A stretch of 64,000 nt of DNA from Aquimarina agarilytica ZC1 (GCF_000255455.1 NZ_JH621260.1:1-64000); one strand, 5' to 3'; positions 24,650 through 34,860 are shown, counted from the first letter of the stretch. The notes: generated by a model from the sequence alone, not told the origin. Translations and numbers: made by a program.

Positions 24650-27600
24650 TTACTTTTTAACTTCTGTCCAACGTCCTCCTTTAGTAGCATTTATGGTATT
24701 GTCATACATGGCCTCGCAACTTATAGAAGGCAAATAAAATTTTCCTAAATAGGAAGCGTTGACTAAACTTACAAAAGTTTTAGTAGCTCCTTTTTTAAGA
24801 TCAAAGTAGTAGTGAATGCGATCATCACGAACATCCATATAGTCCGGAGTGCTTTTTAAATGTTTTTCACCTACTTTGTCCATGCGTATATTTTGTATTT
24901 CCCAGCCAGATGGGAATAATTGAGTTAAAGCCATTTGTTTATAATCTCCTTTATATCCTGAATTTTTAAGTTGAACTTCGACTTTAAAATCGGTTCCTTG
25001 TTTTATTTGATTTGGATTAATAGGCTTGTTTTCTAAATCAAGGTAAGTGACGTTCATTTGTAAATCATTGCTAGCATCCGAGGTTTTTCCAGTTACAGGA
25101 ACCCCTTTGGTAACTACGCGAGCAAATAGGACACCCGTATTGTTGTTTTTTATGTTTAGTGTATTTGAAGTTTTGGTTACTTTTAAGGCTTGTTTATATA
25201 TAGGCTTGTTGGAAGCAAAATTGGCACTAGCCACACCATTTTGCGTATATGAAAAAGCAAGTTGCCCATTGGATTTATTACCGGCAATAAATTTTGAAAC
25301 AGCTATTAGTGAATAGGCGGTGGTTTGTGTACTCATCCATTTTTTGGCATTTAGTTCATTGGCAAGTGATTTTAATAATTCGGCAGCTTTTTCCTTTTCA
25401 TCTAATAAAATAAGTGTTTCTAAAATCATTGCTTTATCCCTGGTGTTCGAACCATAGCTATAGCCCATTTCTTTATATTCAGGAATTTCATAGGATTTTC
25501 CAAAGATTAGTTCTTTCCCAATGTCCTTTTGACCAGCAACAGCATAGGCGGCGGCTAAACGCCAAATGGCTTGTAAGCTTAAGGTTTCCGATTCTTTTAA
25601 TCTATTCATAGCACCCATTTCGGCTTTGTTGGCTAGGGCTAGTGTGTATAAACGATAAGCTTGTTGCATATCGGACCAACGGTAATAATTTGAACTGTTT
25701 TTAGGGCTTGATTTCCAGGAATTAGCTACGGATTTTTGGTAATTAACCCATTTATTAATCATGCCCGAAGGGATGGCAAAACCTTTGTTTTTAGCTTCTA
25801 ATAAAAAGTGTCCTACGTATGAGGTTGCCCAGTCATCAGTCTTAGTTCGGCTAGGCCAATAAACAAATCCTCCCTCAGAATTTTGGAATTGCAGTAATTT
25901 GTTAATGGTACCACTCACATTGTTACTAGCTCTGTTAGCGACGTTGTCGGATAATTCCATTACCTCACTTAAAAATAATTGAGGAAACCCTGCGGAGGTG
26001 GTTTGTTCCACACATCCGTGTGGGTATTTGATCAAGTATTGTAAGCGTTCTTCTAAATTGATAGCAGGAATACTAGATACTTCTAGATAAGCTTTATTGG
26101 TACTTTTTATACCCGAAAGTTCAAAATTAGTTTCCCAACTTTCGTTAGGGTTGATCACTTTGTTATAGCTTTTGGTTAATGGTGGATTGGGTAAGCGTAC
26201 TGCAACATCAATGCTGTGTTTCGCTATTTTATTTCCTGATTTAGCTATGATTTCTACTTTGGCATTTCCTATAGTTTTAGCAACATCTAAATCAAAGGTG
26301 ACTAATTGGTCTCCAGTTTTTTCGAAACGGAGTGTTTTTGTGTTACTCCCTGTAGTGCTAACTAGTTCATTGGTTTTAATTGTTACACTTACATTTTTTA
26401 AACTTTTGTCCATAGCAAATACCGTAACTGGAACTTTTAGCTTTTCGGTGGGACTAATTACTCTAGGTAGTGTAGCCAAAACCATTAAAGGTTGAGTGAC
26501 CGGCGTCGCTTTATCTACAGTTCCATAAGCATTATTGCTAGAGGCAACTACCATGGTTTTTACAGCGCCTACATATTGTGGCATAGTAAAACTATGCGTA
26601 TTTTTTTGTCCTTTTTTAAGGGAGAAAGGTCCTAAGAATTTAACAACGGGTTTAAATCTATTAGCTTTTTCGCCTTCTTTTTTAACATTAAACGCTGTAT
26701 CACCTCCTATTTGTAATAATCCAGAAATTTCCCCTGTATAAGCCCCCATAACATATTGATACATGTCCCAGCTACGAACACCTAAGGCTTCGCGAGCATA
26801 AAAAGTATTCCATGGGTTAGGAGTTTTAAAGCGAGTAATATCTAAAAGCCCTTCATCAACAACAGCAATAGTATAGTCCATGCTTTTACCGTTTTGTTCA
26901 CCAATTTTAAGGCTTACTTTTTCGTTGGGATGCAATTCATCGGGCATGTTTAATGTTGGGGTAATTTTACTAGTAGCATCTTCTACACTAATAGGTGTTA
27001 TACCATACAAACGAATAGGAAGGTCGTTGTTTTTGTAGTTGTGAGGTTGTAATAAAGTAACATTGATAAACACATTAGGTGTCATTTCTTCGGTAGCAAC
27101 AAAACTAAACTGAGTGGTTTCCTTTTCGGCATCGACCCAGTAGGTTTCAATAACTTTTGACCCCGATTCAATACTTACCAAAGCACGGCCTTTGTCTGCA
27201 GTTGGAATGCTTACTTTTACAGTTTCACCTACGTTATATGTTGATTTGTCGGTGCTAAAAACAAGCATGCTAGCTCCTCCAGGATTATCTTTACTAGCAC
27301 GACCAGCCCAACCGGGCCAATCCACATAAATAATTTTACCAGTGGTATGACCACTTTTTTGATCTGTAACACGTACATAATAGCGCCCCCATTCGGGTTC
27401 TTTTATTTCAAAATGGGCTACGCCCAATCCATTTTTGGTAGTAGCATAACTAGTATGTATCGGTTTTTTGTATGAACTGCCAATATAATTGGATAGATCT
27501 TCGTTGTTGTTTTTTTCCCACCAATAGCGCCATTCAATTTTGTAAATATCAATTTTTACGTTACTATCTACAGGTTTTCCGTTGGGGTTTACGGTGGCAA

Positions 27601-30211
27601 TATTAATTGGATGTTTGATGTTGGTAAGTAGCATGCCTCTGCGTTTATCTCCCTTAGGAAGTCGAATACCTACAAATGATTTATAGGGAGCATAAGGAAT
27701 GGAAAAACGATCTACAGAAAAATCACCTCCTTCTTCAAATACTTTTACCGAAAAGTTAGCCCGTAGCATTCCAGGAGCGTTATTACTAATTTTTAAGTTG
27801 GAATTTATGGGCGCTTTTCCTTCTGCGTTAAGCCTACCATCAAATAAATTTTGATCGTCGTTTTTAAAAGCAAAACCAGGATCATCAAAAATATAATCAG
27901 TGTATTTTGGGAATTTTGTAGGGGCTTGAGTTAAGCTTACGCGTACATTCGCTTTAAGGTTTTTAGCAATAGCGCCGTGTAACCACCTAGAGCTTAATGT
28001 ACCTTTTATATTAGTGTTTAGTACAGACAATTGGTCGGTGCCAAAATTTAAATTTACTTTTAGCCTATTGGGTTTTACTGTTTCAATTTTAATGCGTTTT
28101 GAAAATACAGAACCTCCAACTTTTACGCGAGCCATCCAATTCCCCGTAGGAGCATCTTGGAGTGTAGTGGCAGTGAAATTGTATATGTTACCAACAGCTT
28201 CATGTTTTGTTTTGGAGGTAATAATTTGTCCATCGGGGTTTAAAAGCTCAAAAGATACAGGATGATTTTTTGGAAGTAATTGGTCTTTATCCTGTAACAT
28301 GAAATTCAAAAATAAGGTGTCTCCAGGTCGCCAAACGCCACGTTCGCCATAAATGAATCCTTTAATTCCTTTTTGAATAACAGTTCCAGAAACATCAAAT
28401 TTACTAGTGGATAGGGATGAATTATTATCCAAACGCACATAGCCTTTTTGTTTTCCTTTTGTGGCAATTAACAGGTAGGGCTTGTGTTTTATGGGTAATT
28501 CGGCAAGTCCTTTAGCATTTGTTGTTCCATTGCTTATTTGTTTTTGTTGGTAGTTTAGCACTTCAAGGCTTACGCCAGAAATGGGTTCGGTGCTTTGTAA
28601 ATCGGTAACTGCAGTGAATAATTTTTGATTGCCTCCCATTTTGGCAATAATTCCTAAGTCGGAGGCCAATACATTTCTGCTCACTTTAGTAGTGTTGTAA
28701 CGGTAAAATGCATTGTTGCAAGGATTATCTCGTTGCGAATAATCGTAATTGTTATTATCATAATAATAGTAATCATCTTCATTATAATAATCCCACGAAC
28801 TCGTTTCAAAAGATTGATCTTGGTTCCAATCACTATCTGTTGAAGTGTCTTCATTTTGATCGGAAACAGTATCCTCACATGCATACATGCTTTGATTTTT
28901 ACCAAAAGAGAGTTCAACACGATAAATGGCTCCAGGTTCTGGGTTAATAAGCCTATCCAATTGAAGGGCAAAGCTGTTCCATGTACCATAATCAATATCC
29001 TTTTGCGACTTTAAATCAACAATACTTTGGTGTACTGTGCGCCCTACGCGTCGAATTTCTCGTTGTCCATCAACGTTATTTATTTGTAAAAATTGAGCCA
29101 CATTTTCTTCGTAAATTTTGATCACTCTAACTTTTACCGCTTTTAAATTGATGGTTTTAAAAGGGAATTTAATGCCTTCATTATTGGGTAAAATAACTCC
29201 TTTTCCTAAAAGTGCGATTTCAGGTTTTACATCTTCAAAAATTAAATTGATAGTTTGTTTTTTAGGCAGTTTTTGTCCCATGCTATTTTTTACCTTTTCT
29301 ATAGTTAAAGGATGCTTGCCAGTATATCTGCGCGACGGGAATATTTTTAATTCATTACCTTCTATAACAAATTTGGGATTCCTTTGTTGTGGGAAATAAA
29401 CAAGCCCATTTAAATTTTGATTTTTGTCTAACGGGTCCGAAAAAACTATAGATATATACTGCTCAGGTTGTTGGAATACTTGTGTTTGTAAAATTTTGAA
29501 GTCACCAATAGCAGGGATTTCAACACTTAATTTGCCACTTTTGTTTAAGCCCAAAGCATCGGCATCCCAATTGATAGTTAATTTGTTTGCTTGTTTGGAG
29601 CGGGGAATACTATCAATATGAAATTTAAAACTTTTAGCACTGTTTCCTTTGTCGAGGCGAACAGGATATTTTGTGCCATTTAAATTTGATGTAAAAATTT
29701 GAGCAAGGTCATTAATTTCAATAACATCAGCAGTTTTTATGCTCCCTTCAACCTTTTGAAGATTCAAATTAGTAAGATCAAAACTTTTTACGGTTTTAAG
29801 TTTTACGTCAAAATTTTGAGGGATCACCTGAACGCTAAAAATAAATTCTTTTAAGGTTTTAGGGACCTCCATTACTTTGCTTAACGCGAAGTTGATGTCG
29901 TATAATTCTCCAGAGGGGAGGGGTTTCAAAGGAGTGAATTCAATGGTATTTGTACTTAGCCACTGGGCATTTCCTTCAATTTTTGGGTCAATTTTAAATA
30001 AATGGGTGGCATCATCGCCAGTTTTAACTTCTGTGTTTGCTTTTGAAAGCTTAATTTTTATGGAAGATTTAGAAGATATTAAACCGGAGGTATATGCCGA
30101 AACATAATTGATAAACTCGGGATTAACTTTTTTGAATTCCTTTTTTTTACAACTTAGTATACTAATCATTGTAAATAAGAGTAAAAATAGGTGTGAAATA
30201 TTTTTTTTCAT
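24650..30211 (-). CDS. Alpha-2-macroglobulin family lipoprotein with intact thioester motif
   Basis: An 1853-residue bacterial alpha-2-macroglobulin. A lipoprotein signal (lipobox SILSC, Cys21, followed by KKKEF) suggests membrane anchoring. The long series of MG-type beta-sandwich domains includes an MG2-type segment (GERGVWRPGDTLFLNFMLQDK) and bait-like and A2M segments (TIAVVDEGLLDITRFKTPNPW). The thioester motif is GCVEQ (Cys1400, Gln1403), with the helical complement-like domain after it. Such proteins trap and covalently bind proteases and protect the envelope. Near residues 430-480 there is a low-complexity Asp/Asn/Tyr stretch. No class A PBP gene is adjacent, unlike the E. coli yfhM-pbpC pair. 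Confidence 0.93.
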   Translation of the reverse strand: MKKNISHLFLLLFTMISILSCKKKEFKKVNPEFINYVSAYTSGLISSKSSIKIKLSKANTEVKTGDDATHLFKIDPKIEGNAQWLSTNTIEFTPLKPLPSGELYDINFALSKVMEVPKTLKEFIFSVQVIPQNFDVKLKTVKSFDLTNLNLQKVEGSIKTADVIEINDLAQIFTSNLNGTKYPVRLDKGNSAKSFKFHIDSIPRSKQANKLTINWDADALGLNKSGKLSVEIPAIGDFKILQTQVFQQPEQYISIVFSDPLDKNQNLNGLVYFPQQRNPKFVIEGNELKIFPSRRYTGKHPLTIEKVKNSMGQKLPKKQTINLIFEDVKPEIALLGKGVILPNNEGIKFPFKTINLKAVKVRVIKIYEENVAQFLQINNVDGQREIRRVGRTVHQSIVDLKSQKDIDYGTWNSFALQLDRLINPEPGAIYRVELSFGKNQSMYACEDTVSDQNEDTSTDSDWNQDQSFETSSWDYYNEDDYYYYDNNNYDYSQRDNPCNNAFYRYNTTKVSRNVLASDLGIIAKMGGNQKLFTAVTDLQSTEPISGVSLEVLNYQQKQISNGTTNAKGLAELPIKHKPYLLIATKGKQKGYVRLDNNSSLSTSKFDVSGTVIQKGIKGFIYGERGVWRPGDTLFLNFMLQDKDQLLPKNHPVSFELLNPDGQIITSKTKHEAVGNIYNFTATTLQDAPTGNWMARVKVGGSVFSKRIKIETVKPNRLKVNLNFGTDQLSVLNTNIKGTLSSRWLHGAIAKNLKANVRVSLTQAPTKFPKYTDYIFDDPGFAFKNDDQNLFDGRLNAEGKAPINSNLKISNNAPGMLRANFSVKVFEEGGDFSVDRFSIPYAPYKSFVGIRLPKGDKRRGMLLTNIKHPINIATVNPNGKPVDSNVKIDIYKIEWRYWWEKNNNEDLSNYIGSSYKKPIHTSYATTKNGLGVAHFEIKEPEWGRYYVRVTDQKSGHTTGKIIYVDWPGWAGRASKDNPGGASMLVFSTDKSTYNVGETVKVSIPTADKGRALVSIESGSKVIETYWVDAEKETTQFSFVATEEMTPNVFINVTLLQPHNYKNNDLPIRLYGITPISVEDATSKITPTLNMPDELHPNEKVSLKIGEQNGKSMDYTIAVVDEGLLDITRFKTPNPWNTFYAREALGVRSWDMYQYVMGAYTGEISGLLQIGGDTAFNVKKEGEKANRFKPVVKFLGPFSLKKGQKNTHSFTMPQYVGAVKTMVVASSNNAYGTVDKATPVTQPLMVLATLPRVISPTEKLKVPVTVFAMDKSLKNVSVTIKTNELVSTTGSNTKTLRFEKTGDQLVTFDLDVAKTIGNAKVEIIAKSGNKIAKHSIDVAVRLPNPPLTKSYNKVINPNESWETNFELSGIKSTNKAYLEVSSIPAINLEERLQYLIKYPHGCVEQTTSAGFPQLFLSEVMELSDNVANRASNNVSGTINKLLQFQNSEGGFVYWPSRTKTDDWATSYVGHFLLEAKNKGFAIPSGMINKWVNYQKSVANSWKSSPKNSSNYYRWSDMQQAYRLYTLALANKAEMGAMNRLKESETLSLQAIWRLAAAYAVAGQKDIGKELIFGKSYEIPEYKEMGYSYGSNTRDKAMILETLILLDEKEKAAELLKSLANELNAKKWMSTQTTAYSLIAVSKFIAGNKSNGQLAFSYTQNGVASANFASNKPIYKQALKVTKTSNTLNIKNNNTGVLFARVVTKGVPVTGKTSDASNDLQMNVTYLDLENKPINPNQIKQGTDFKVEVQLKNSGYKGDYKQMALTQLFPSGWEIQNIRMDKVGEKHLKSTPDYMDVRDDRIHYYFDLKKGATKTFVSLVNASYLGKFYLPSISCEAMYDNTINATKGGRWTEVKK

Positions 30212-30318
30212 AGGAAGATCAAATAGTTAGTAATGCAAATTAGAATTGGTAATTTGCTATTACAAGATACTTGAATCGGATGAAATTGTAGGAATTTTTA
30301 AAGAAATACTTTAGTAGA

Positions 30319-30357
30319 AAAATTAAGCCATTCAATGCAATTGAATGGCTTAATTTT
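30319..30357 (-). terminator. Terminator after the WbpB/WbpD-like gene pair
   Basis: A long perfect stem of 17 bp (30319-30335 with 30341-30357, loop TGCAA) is flanked by A and T runs, so it can act in both directions. It sits 20 nt after the stop of the minus-strand oxidoreductase gene. Confidence 0.85.
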
Positions 30358-30377
30358 TTATTGTTGTTATAAAGGTA

Positions 30378-31346
30378 TTAACGCTTAAAAGGGTGATTTA
30401 CTGAAGGTAATTTGGCAAAAGGATGGTATTCATCTTTTAAAACTTCAGGTGTAGCATGACGCAGTTGATGGGCCAACTCTAAAGATTTTAAGGTTTCTGA
30501 AATCCCAAATCCGTCACCTGATAAAATGTGTTTGTAGGATTCTGTATGTAAATCGGTAAAACCTGCGCTAAATTCTAAAGCTTCATTGTCAATTGTTATG
30601 GTTCTGAAAGTACGTTGATCTTGGTCTATAGCTTCTTGAGGTAAAGTATCTGAATTGATAGAAAGAAACCAGCGAACATTGGCATTTTGTAAATGTAACA
30701 CGCCAGAAGCTCTATCATGCTCCATAAGGTGAACGGTGCTTTTTTGAACATCTCCAAAAATCCAAATAAGCATATCAAAAAAATGAATACCAATATTAGA
30801 GCAAATTCCTCCAGATTTTTCCATAGCTCCTTTCCAAGAGGCGTAATACCAATTCCCTCTGGAGGTGATGTATGTTAAGTCAACATCATGAATTTTATCT
30901 TTCGGGCTATGGGCAATTTTTTCTTTGAGAGCTATTATTGACGGGTGTAAACGTAATTGTAAAATGGTGTTTACTTTGTTGTTCGAATCTGCTTCTAATT
31001 TTGCTAAGGCCTCGGCATTCCATGGATTTAATACCAAAGGCTTTTCGCAAATGGCATGGGATCCGTTTCGTAAAGCAAAGCGGACATGAGCATCATGCAA
31101 ATAATTTGGCGTACAAATGGACATGTAATCGATAGATTGCTGCTTGTCTAATCGGAGTTTTTCAATATGCCTGTCAAAACGCTCGAATTCAGTAAAAAAT
31201 TTGGCCTTTGGAAAATAAGAATCAATAATGCCTACACTATCATTAGGATCATAGGATGATAACAATTCATTTCCAGTATGCTTAATCGCTTTTAAATGTC
31301 TGGGGGCCACAAAACCTGCAACTCCCATAAGGGCAAATTTTTTCAT
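30378..31346 (-). CDS. Gfo/Idh/MocA oxidoreductase, WbpB/WlbA-like
   Basis: A 322-residue NAD-dependent sugar dehydrogenase. The Rossmann start is FALMGVAGFVAPRHLKAI and the family motif is AICEKPLVLNPWNAE. The closest characterised relatives I can name are WbpB/WlbA, which oxidise UDP-GlcNAc-uronic acid at C3 in synthesis of 2,3-diacetamido-2,3-dideoxy-uronic acids of O-antigens. That reading is supported by the next gene upstream on the strand, a WbpD/WlbB-like acetyltransferase 9 nt away. The aminotransferase (WbpE) needed between them is not here. Confidence 0.85.
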   Translation of the reverse strand: MKKFALMGVAGFVAPRHLKAIKHTGNELLSSYDPNDSVGIIDSYFPKAKFFTEFERFDRHIEKLRLDKQQSIDYMSICTPNYLHDAHVRFALRNGSHAICEKPLVLNPWNAEALAKLEADSNNKVNTILQLRLHPSIIALKEKIAHSPKDKIHDVDLTYITSRGNWYYASWKGAMEKSGGICSNIGIHFFDMLIWIFGDVQKSTVHLMEHDRASGVLHLQNANVRWFLSINSDTLPQEAIDQDQRTFRTITIDNEALEFSAGFTDLHTESYKHILSGDGFGISETLKSLELAHQLRHATPEVLKDEYHPFAKLPSVNHPFKR

Positions 31347-31355
31347 TGATATAAG

Positions 31356-31937
31356 TTAAACGGGTGTTACTCCGTTTTTTGTTAATTTATATTGTTCACC
31401 ACTTTCGGGGCATGTAGCTATTTGGTGTTCATTAAATTGTAACCGATGTCCGTATTTGCTCACCCAGCCAATTTGTTTGGCAGGGTTGCCAACCACAAGT
31501 GCGTAAGGTAATACAGGCTTTGTGATTACAGCTCCAGCTCCAATTAAGGCATAACTGCCAATTCTGTTTCCGCAAATAACGGTGGCATTAGCGCCAATAG
31601 TGGCTCCTTTTTCAACGTAAGTTTCTAAAAATTGTTCTTTACGAACAATAAAACTTCGAGGATTAATAACATTGGTAAATACCATGGATGGACCTAAAAA
31701 CACATCATCTTCACATATTACCCCAGTGTAGACAGATACATTATTCTGAATTTTAACGCCATTTCCTAGTTGTACCTTAGAGGATACCACTACATTTTGA
31801 CCAATATTACAATTGTTGCCTATGCTTGCATCGGACATTATATGTGAAAAGTGCCATATTTTTGTTCCATCTCCAATGTTGGCTTTAGGGTCAATAACCG
31901 CAGACTCGTGAGCACTATATTTTTTTAGGTTATCCAA
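31356..31937 (-). CDS. UDP-sugar N-acetyltransferase, WbpD/WlbB-like (left-handed beta-helix)
   Basis: A 193-residue hexapeptide-repeat acyltransferase with the repeat-rich body AVIDPKANIGDGTKIWHFSHI, IGNNCNIGQNVVV, LGNGVKIQNNVSVYTGV and VEKGATIGANATVICGN. The segments KIWHFSHI and GPSMVFTNVINPRS are typical of WbpD/WlbB, which acetylate the 3-amino group of the UDP-2-acetamido-3-amino-glucuronic acid intermediate using acetyl-CoA. It is translated just ahead of the WbpB-like dehydrogenase, consistent with the same surface polysaccharide pathway. Confidence 0.88.
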   Translation of the reverse strand: MDNLKKYSAHESAVIDPKANIGDGTKIWHFSHIMSDASIGNNCNIGQNVVVSSKVQLGNGVKIQNNVSVYTGVICEDDVFLGPSMVFTNVINPRSFIVRKEQFLETYVEKGATIGANATVICGNRIGSYALIGAGAVITKPVLPYALVVGNPAKQIGWVSKYGHRLQFNEHQIATCPESGEQYKLTKNGVTPV

Positions 31938-32145
31938 ATAAGTTGTATTTTACCCGCGAAAGATACTAATTTGGATTTTTTTATGGTTTATTAATTTTTG
32001 ATTTCTGGATGTAAATTTTCGAAAAAAGTATGTCCCTACAGTGTTTATTTAGGGGATTTAATTTTTTTGAACATAGTTTATGTTAATCGAATACTATTTT
32101 AAAACATAAAATTATTATATTTAATGAAAGTAAAAAATATTGAAA

Positions 32146-32505
32146 ATGAGACACTTGAAAAATGTTGCTGTGACGTGTTTGTTATTTGTTTTTGCTCAAA
32201 CGCTTCAAGCTCAAGATATTGCTAATCCATCGGAATCTGTTAAAAAGAGTGTGATTAGAAATGTAAAAACACTGAAAAACAAATTAGTTTTATCGGTAAG
32301 TCAAACGGAAAAAGTTACCGAACAAGTAACAAAGTATGAAACGGCAAAGCATGATATCTATATGTCAAAAGATGCTATGGATTTAAAAAATAAAAAGCTT
32401 TCGGAATTGGAAGAGGAGCATCACAAAAAAATAGAAGAGGTGCTCTCTGAAGCGCAACGTAAAAAGTTTTTGGCTGCTATTGCGGATTCTAAAAAAGGAG
32501 TTTAA
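32146..32505 (+). CDS. Small exported helical protein of unknown function
   Basis: A 119-residue protein from the ATG at 32146 (a TTG two codons earlier is less likely). The signal peptide ends around TLQAQDIA. The mature part is mostly charged helix with KKLSELEEEHHKKIEEVLSEAQRKKFLA. The layout of an exported, helical protein with an EAQRKKF end resembles Spy/CpxP-like or similar periplasmic helical proteins, but the diagnostic LTxxQ motif is not clear (SVSQTEKV at best). Its stop is followed by a bidirectional terminator shared with the convergent glycosyltransferase gene. Confidence 0.75.
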   Translation: MRHLKNVAVTCLLFVFAQTLQAQDIANPSESVKKSVIRNVKTLKNKLVLSVSQTEKVTEQVTKYETAKHDIYMSKDAMDLKNKKLSELEEEHHKKIEEVLSEAQRKKFLAAIADSKKGV

Positions 32506-32512
32506 AATAAAC

Positions 32513-32548
32513 AAAAGCGCGCGATTGGTTGTAACTGATTGCGCTTTT
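32513..32548. terminator. Bidirectional terminator between convergent genes
   Basis: AAAAGCGC (32513-32520) pairs with GCGCTTTT (32541-32548), and the stem continues inward with several G-T wobbles. The A and T runs on both sides suit termination from either strand. It fills the gap between the small exported protein gene and the glycosyltransferase stop. Confidence 0.8.
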
Positions 32549-33751
32549 TTATTTTTGTCTGTTTTCCAATGCATCATATATTTCTAAAAACTGTTGATCC
32601 TTTTTTTGTTCATACAGATGAAGCAATGCTGTTTTTCCATTAGCGCCTAATCTTGTTCTAAAGTCACTGTTTAAAAGTTGTGTTATACAGTTCTTGAAAC
32701 TTTCGTAATCGGAATAAATTAATCCGCATTGAGCATCTTCGATTAGTGATTTTTGAGCTTTACTAGCGGTGGCAAGTATTGGAATTTCTCCATACATATA
32801 TTGAAAAAGCTTATTGGCAACACCAGAGTCATGCTGCGCATTAACTTCAAAAGGAGCTAAGCCTATGTCAATTTTTTTTAAATAGGCAGGTAAAAACTTT
32901 ACATTGGCCCAAGGAATATAGGTTACGTGATTTTTTAGTTGATCACTGTGTATGTAAGTGTTAAAATCAGCTTTGTCAGCTTTGTCCACTGGGCCAATAA
33001 TAAGTAATCTAAATGCTAGACCTTCGGTTAAAAGAGATTGTACCCATGGAAGTATATCAATAATACCTCTTCGTTTGGCTACTACACCAAAATAAAATAG
33101 TGTAGGTATTTTTGAAGTATATGCTACCTGTAGTTTTTGATTTTCATAATAATTAAAACTTTCTAAATTGGGCATATTTGGATGTACAAATATCTGCTGG
33201 GGTTTTAAAAATGAGAATCGTATAATTAAATCAAGTTTAAAACTGTCACTTAAAACAATAAGTTTATCTGCATACTTTAAATAAGTAGCCTCTTTAGTAT
33301 ACCATTTTTTTGGTTGTACTATCAGTTTACGCCAACCTTTTATTGCCCATTGGTAACTGTTAATAGCAGCAGGGTAATTTTCATGTAAATCCAGTGTAAA
33401 TGGAATTTGTTGTTTGCTTTTTTTTATGCCTAAGTGAGTAGCTTTGCTCATGTATAAGTCATGAGCATGTATAGTGTCTAATTTAAAATTGATTATAAAA
33501 TTAGCAATATGTTTAGCCCAAAATTGTTCGTAAAAACTAAAATTGGTACTAAGTAATACTAATAAATCTTTAAACTTCTTAGGAAGTTTTATGCGGGTTA
33601 CAACAATATTTTCATGAACATTGTAATTTTTGCCAAAATCAAAACAAAGCACGTAAACTTGATGCCCTTTATTTAAAAGTAATTGAATTTCCTTTTGAAC
33701 CCGATGATCATGGTCAAATTCATTATCTAGAACAACGCCAATTTTTAGCAT
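32549..33751 (-). CDS. Glycosyltransferase, GT-B fold (GT4-like)
   Basis: A 400-residue glycosyltransferase without signal peptide. N-terminal half: IGVVLDNEFDHDHRVQKEIQLLLNKGHQVYVL, the usual GT4-type acceptor domain. C-terminal half: PTLFYFGVVAKRRGI and the donor-binding motif VNAQHDSGVANKLFQYMYGEIPILAT. It probably transfers a sugar from a nucleotide donor onto a surface polysaccharide or lipid; donor and acceptor cannot be read from sequence. It is 27 nt downstream of a KAS III-like gene and near the WbpB/WbpD-like pair, so a cell-surface glycan role is likely. Confidence 0.87.
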   Translation of the reverse strand: MLKIGVVLDNEFDHDHRVQKEIQLLLNKGHQVYVLCFDFGKNYNVHENIVVTRIKLPKKFKDLLVLLSTNFSFYEQFWAKHIANFIINFKLDTIHAHDLYMSKATHLGIKKSKQQIPFTLDLHENYPAAINSYQWAIKGWRKLIVQPKKWYTKEATYLKYADKLIVLSDSFKLDLIIRFSFLKPQQIFVHPNMPNLESFNYYENQKLQVAYTSKIPTLFYFGVVAKRRGIIDILPWVQSLLTEGLAFRLLIIGPVDKADKADFNTYIHSDQLKNHVTYIPWANVKFLPAYLKKIDIGLAPFEVNAQHDSGVANKLFQYMYGEIPILATASKAQKSLIEDAQCGLIYSDYESFKNCITQLLNSDFRTRLGANGKTALLHLYEQKKDQQFLEIYDALENRQK

Positions 33752-33778
33752 ACATTTTTTTAAAATTAATAGCTAATT

Positions 33779-34834
33779 TTAATGTTGGTATACAATAGCA
33801 TTGATATTCATTCCCGCACCAACGCTAGCTAATAAAAGAACATCACCTTTATTAATTTCATGAGGAGCTAATTGGCCTGTAGTAATTAGATCATAAAGTG
33901 TAGGTACAGTAGCAACACTACTATTTCCTAGTTTGTTAATACACATAGGCATAATGTTTTCGGGCATTTTCATGTCAAAAAGTTCATAAAAACGTTTTAC
34001 AATGGCCTCGTCCATTTTTTCGTTAGCTTGGTGTATTAATATTTTTGACACGTCATTGATGGTAAATTTGCTTTTATCCAAGCATTTTTTCATTGCTAAA
34101 GGAACATTGGTAAGTGCAAATTCATAGATTTTACGGCCGTGCATTTTAATATAATAGCTATCATCGGCTTCAGGAAGGTAACTATTTCCGTTAAAAATAA
34201 AATTAGCCTCATCTAAAGTGAAACTAGCCGTTTCGTGACTAAAAATCCCTCCTTCATCATCTGTTTTTTCAATAATACTTGCTCCAGCACCATCGGCATA
34301 TATCATAGAGTCTCTATCATGCGGGTCAATAACACGTGATAATGACTCGGCACCTATAACTAAACATTTTTTAGCAATTCCAGCTTTGATAAATGCATTG
34401 GCTTGAATCACACCTTCGACCCAGCCCGGGCATCCAAAAATAAGGTCATAAGCAACACAGCTCGGATTTTTTATTTGTAGCTTTTGTTTAACACGAGACG
34501 CTAAGCTAGGAATCATATCAGCCTTTCCATCTCCATATTTAACATCACCAAAATTATGAGAAACTATAATATAATCAATGGTTTCGGGATTGCATGATGC
34601 TTTTTCAATGGCACGTTGAGCAGCCACATACGCCATGTCCGAGGTGTTTAAATGTTCGGCAGCATAACGGCGTTCTTCAATTCCGGTAATAGCTACAAAC
34701 TTTTTTATAATGACCTGATTGTTTTGTTTAAAACTGGATCCGTCAGCATTCAAAAAAGAATGATTTTCAAAATCTTCATTGGCTACAACTTTGTTAGGTA
34801 TGTAGCTTCCAAGTCCTGTAATTTTAATGCTCAA
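33779..34834 (-). CDS. 3-oxoacyl-ACP synthase III (FabH-like) family protein
   Basis: A 351-residue KAS III-type condensing enzyme. The Cys-His-Asn triad is visible: Cys in YDLIFGCPGWVEG, His in ILIHQANEKMDE and Asn in LGNSSVATVPTLYDLI, with the C-terminal VLLLASVGAGMNINAIVY. Housekeeping FabH is usually shorter (about 320-330) and lies in fab clusters, so this is more likely a paralogue in special lipid or secondary metabolite synthesis. It is upstream of the glycosyltransferase (27 nt) and downstream of a truncated hemoglobin gene (40 nt). Confidence 0.87.
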   Translation of the reverse strand: MSIKITGLGSYIPNKVVANEDFENHSFLNADGSSFKQNNQVIIKKFVAITGIEERRYAAEHLNTSDMAYVAAQRAIEKASCNPETIDYIIVSHNFGDVKYGDGKADMIPSLASRVKQKLQIKNPSCVAYDLIFGCPGWVEGVIQANAFIKAGIAKKCLVIGAESLSRVIDPHDRDSMIYADGAGASIIEKTDDEGGIFSHETASFTLDEANFIFNGNSYLPEADDSYYIKMHGRKIYEFALTNVPLAMKKCLDKSKFTINDVSKILIHQANEKMDEAIVKRFYELFDMKMPENIMPMCINKLGNSSVATVPTLYDLITTGQLAPHEINKGDVLLLASVGAGMNINAIVYQH

Positions 34835-34860
34835 TGTGAGGGTGTTTTTAATTTTAAATA

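Noticed and set aside
28681-28995. Minus-strand ORF of 104 codons inside the first alpha-2-macroglobulin gene
   Set aside because: It is an out-of-frame shadow of the low-complexity Asp/Asn/Tyr region; Ile/Met repeats reflect the codon composition of the real frame.
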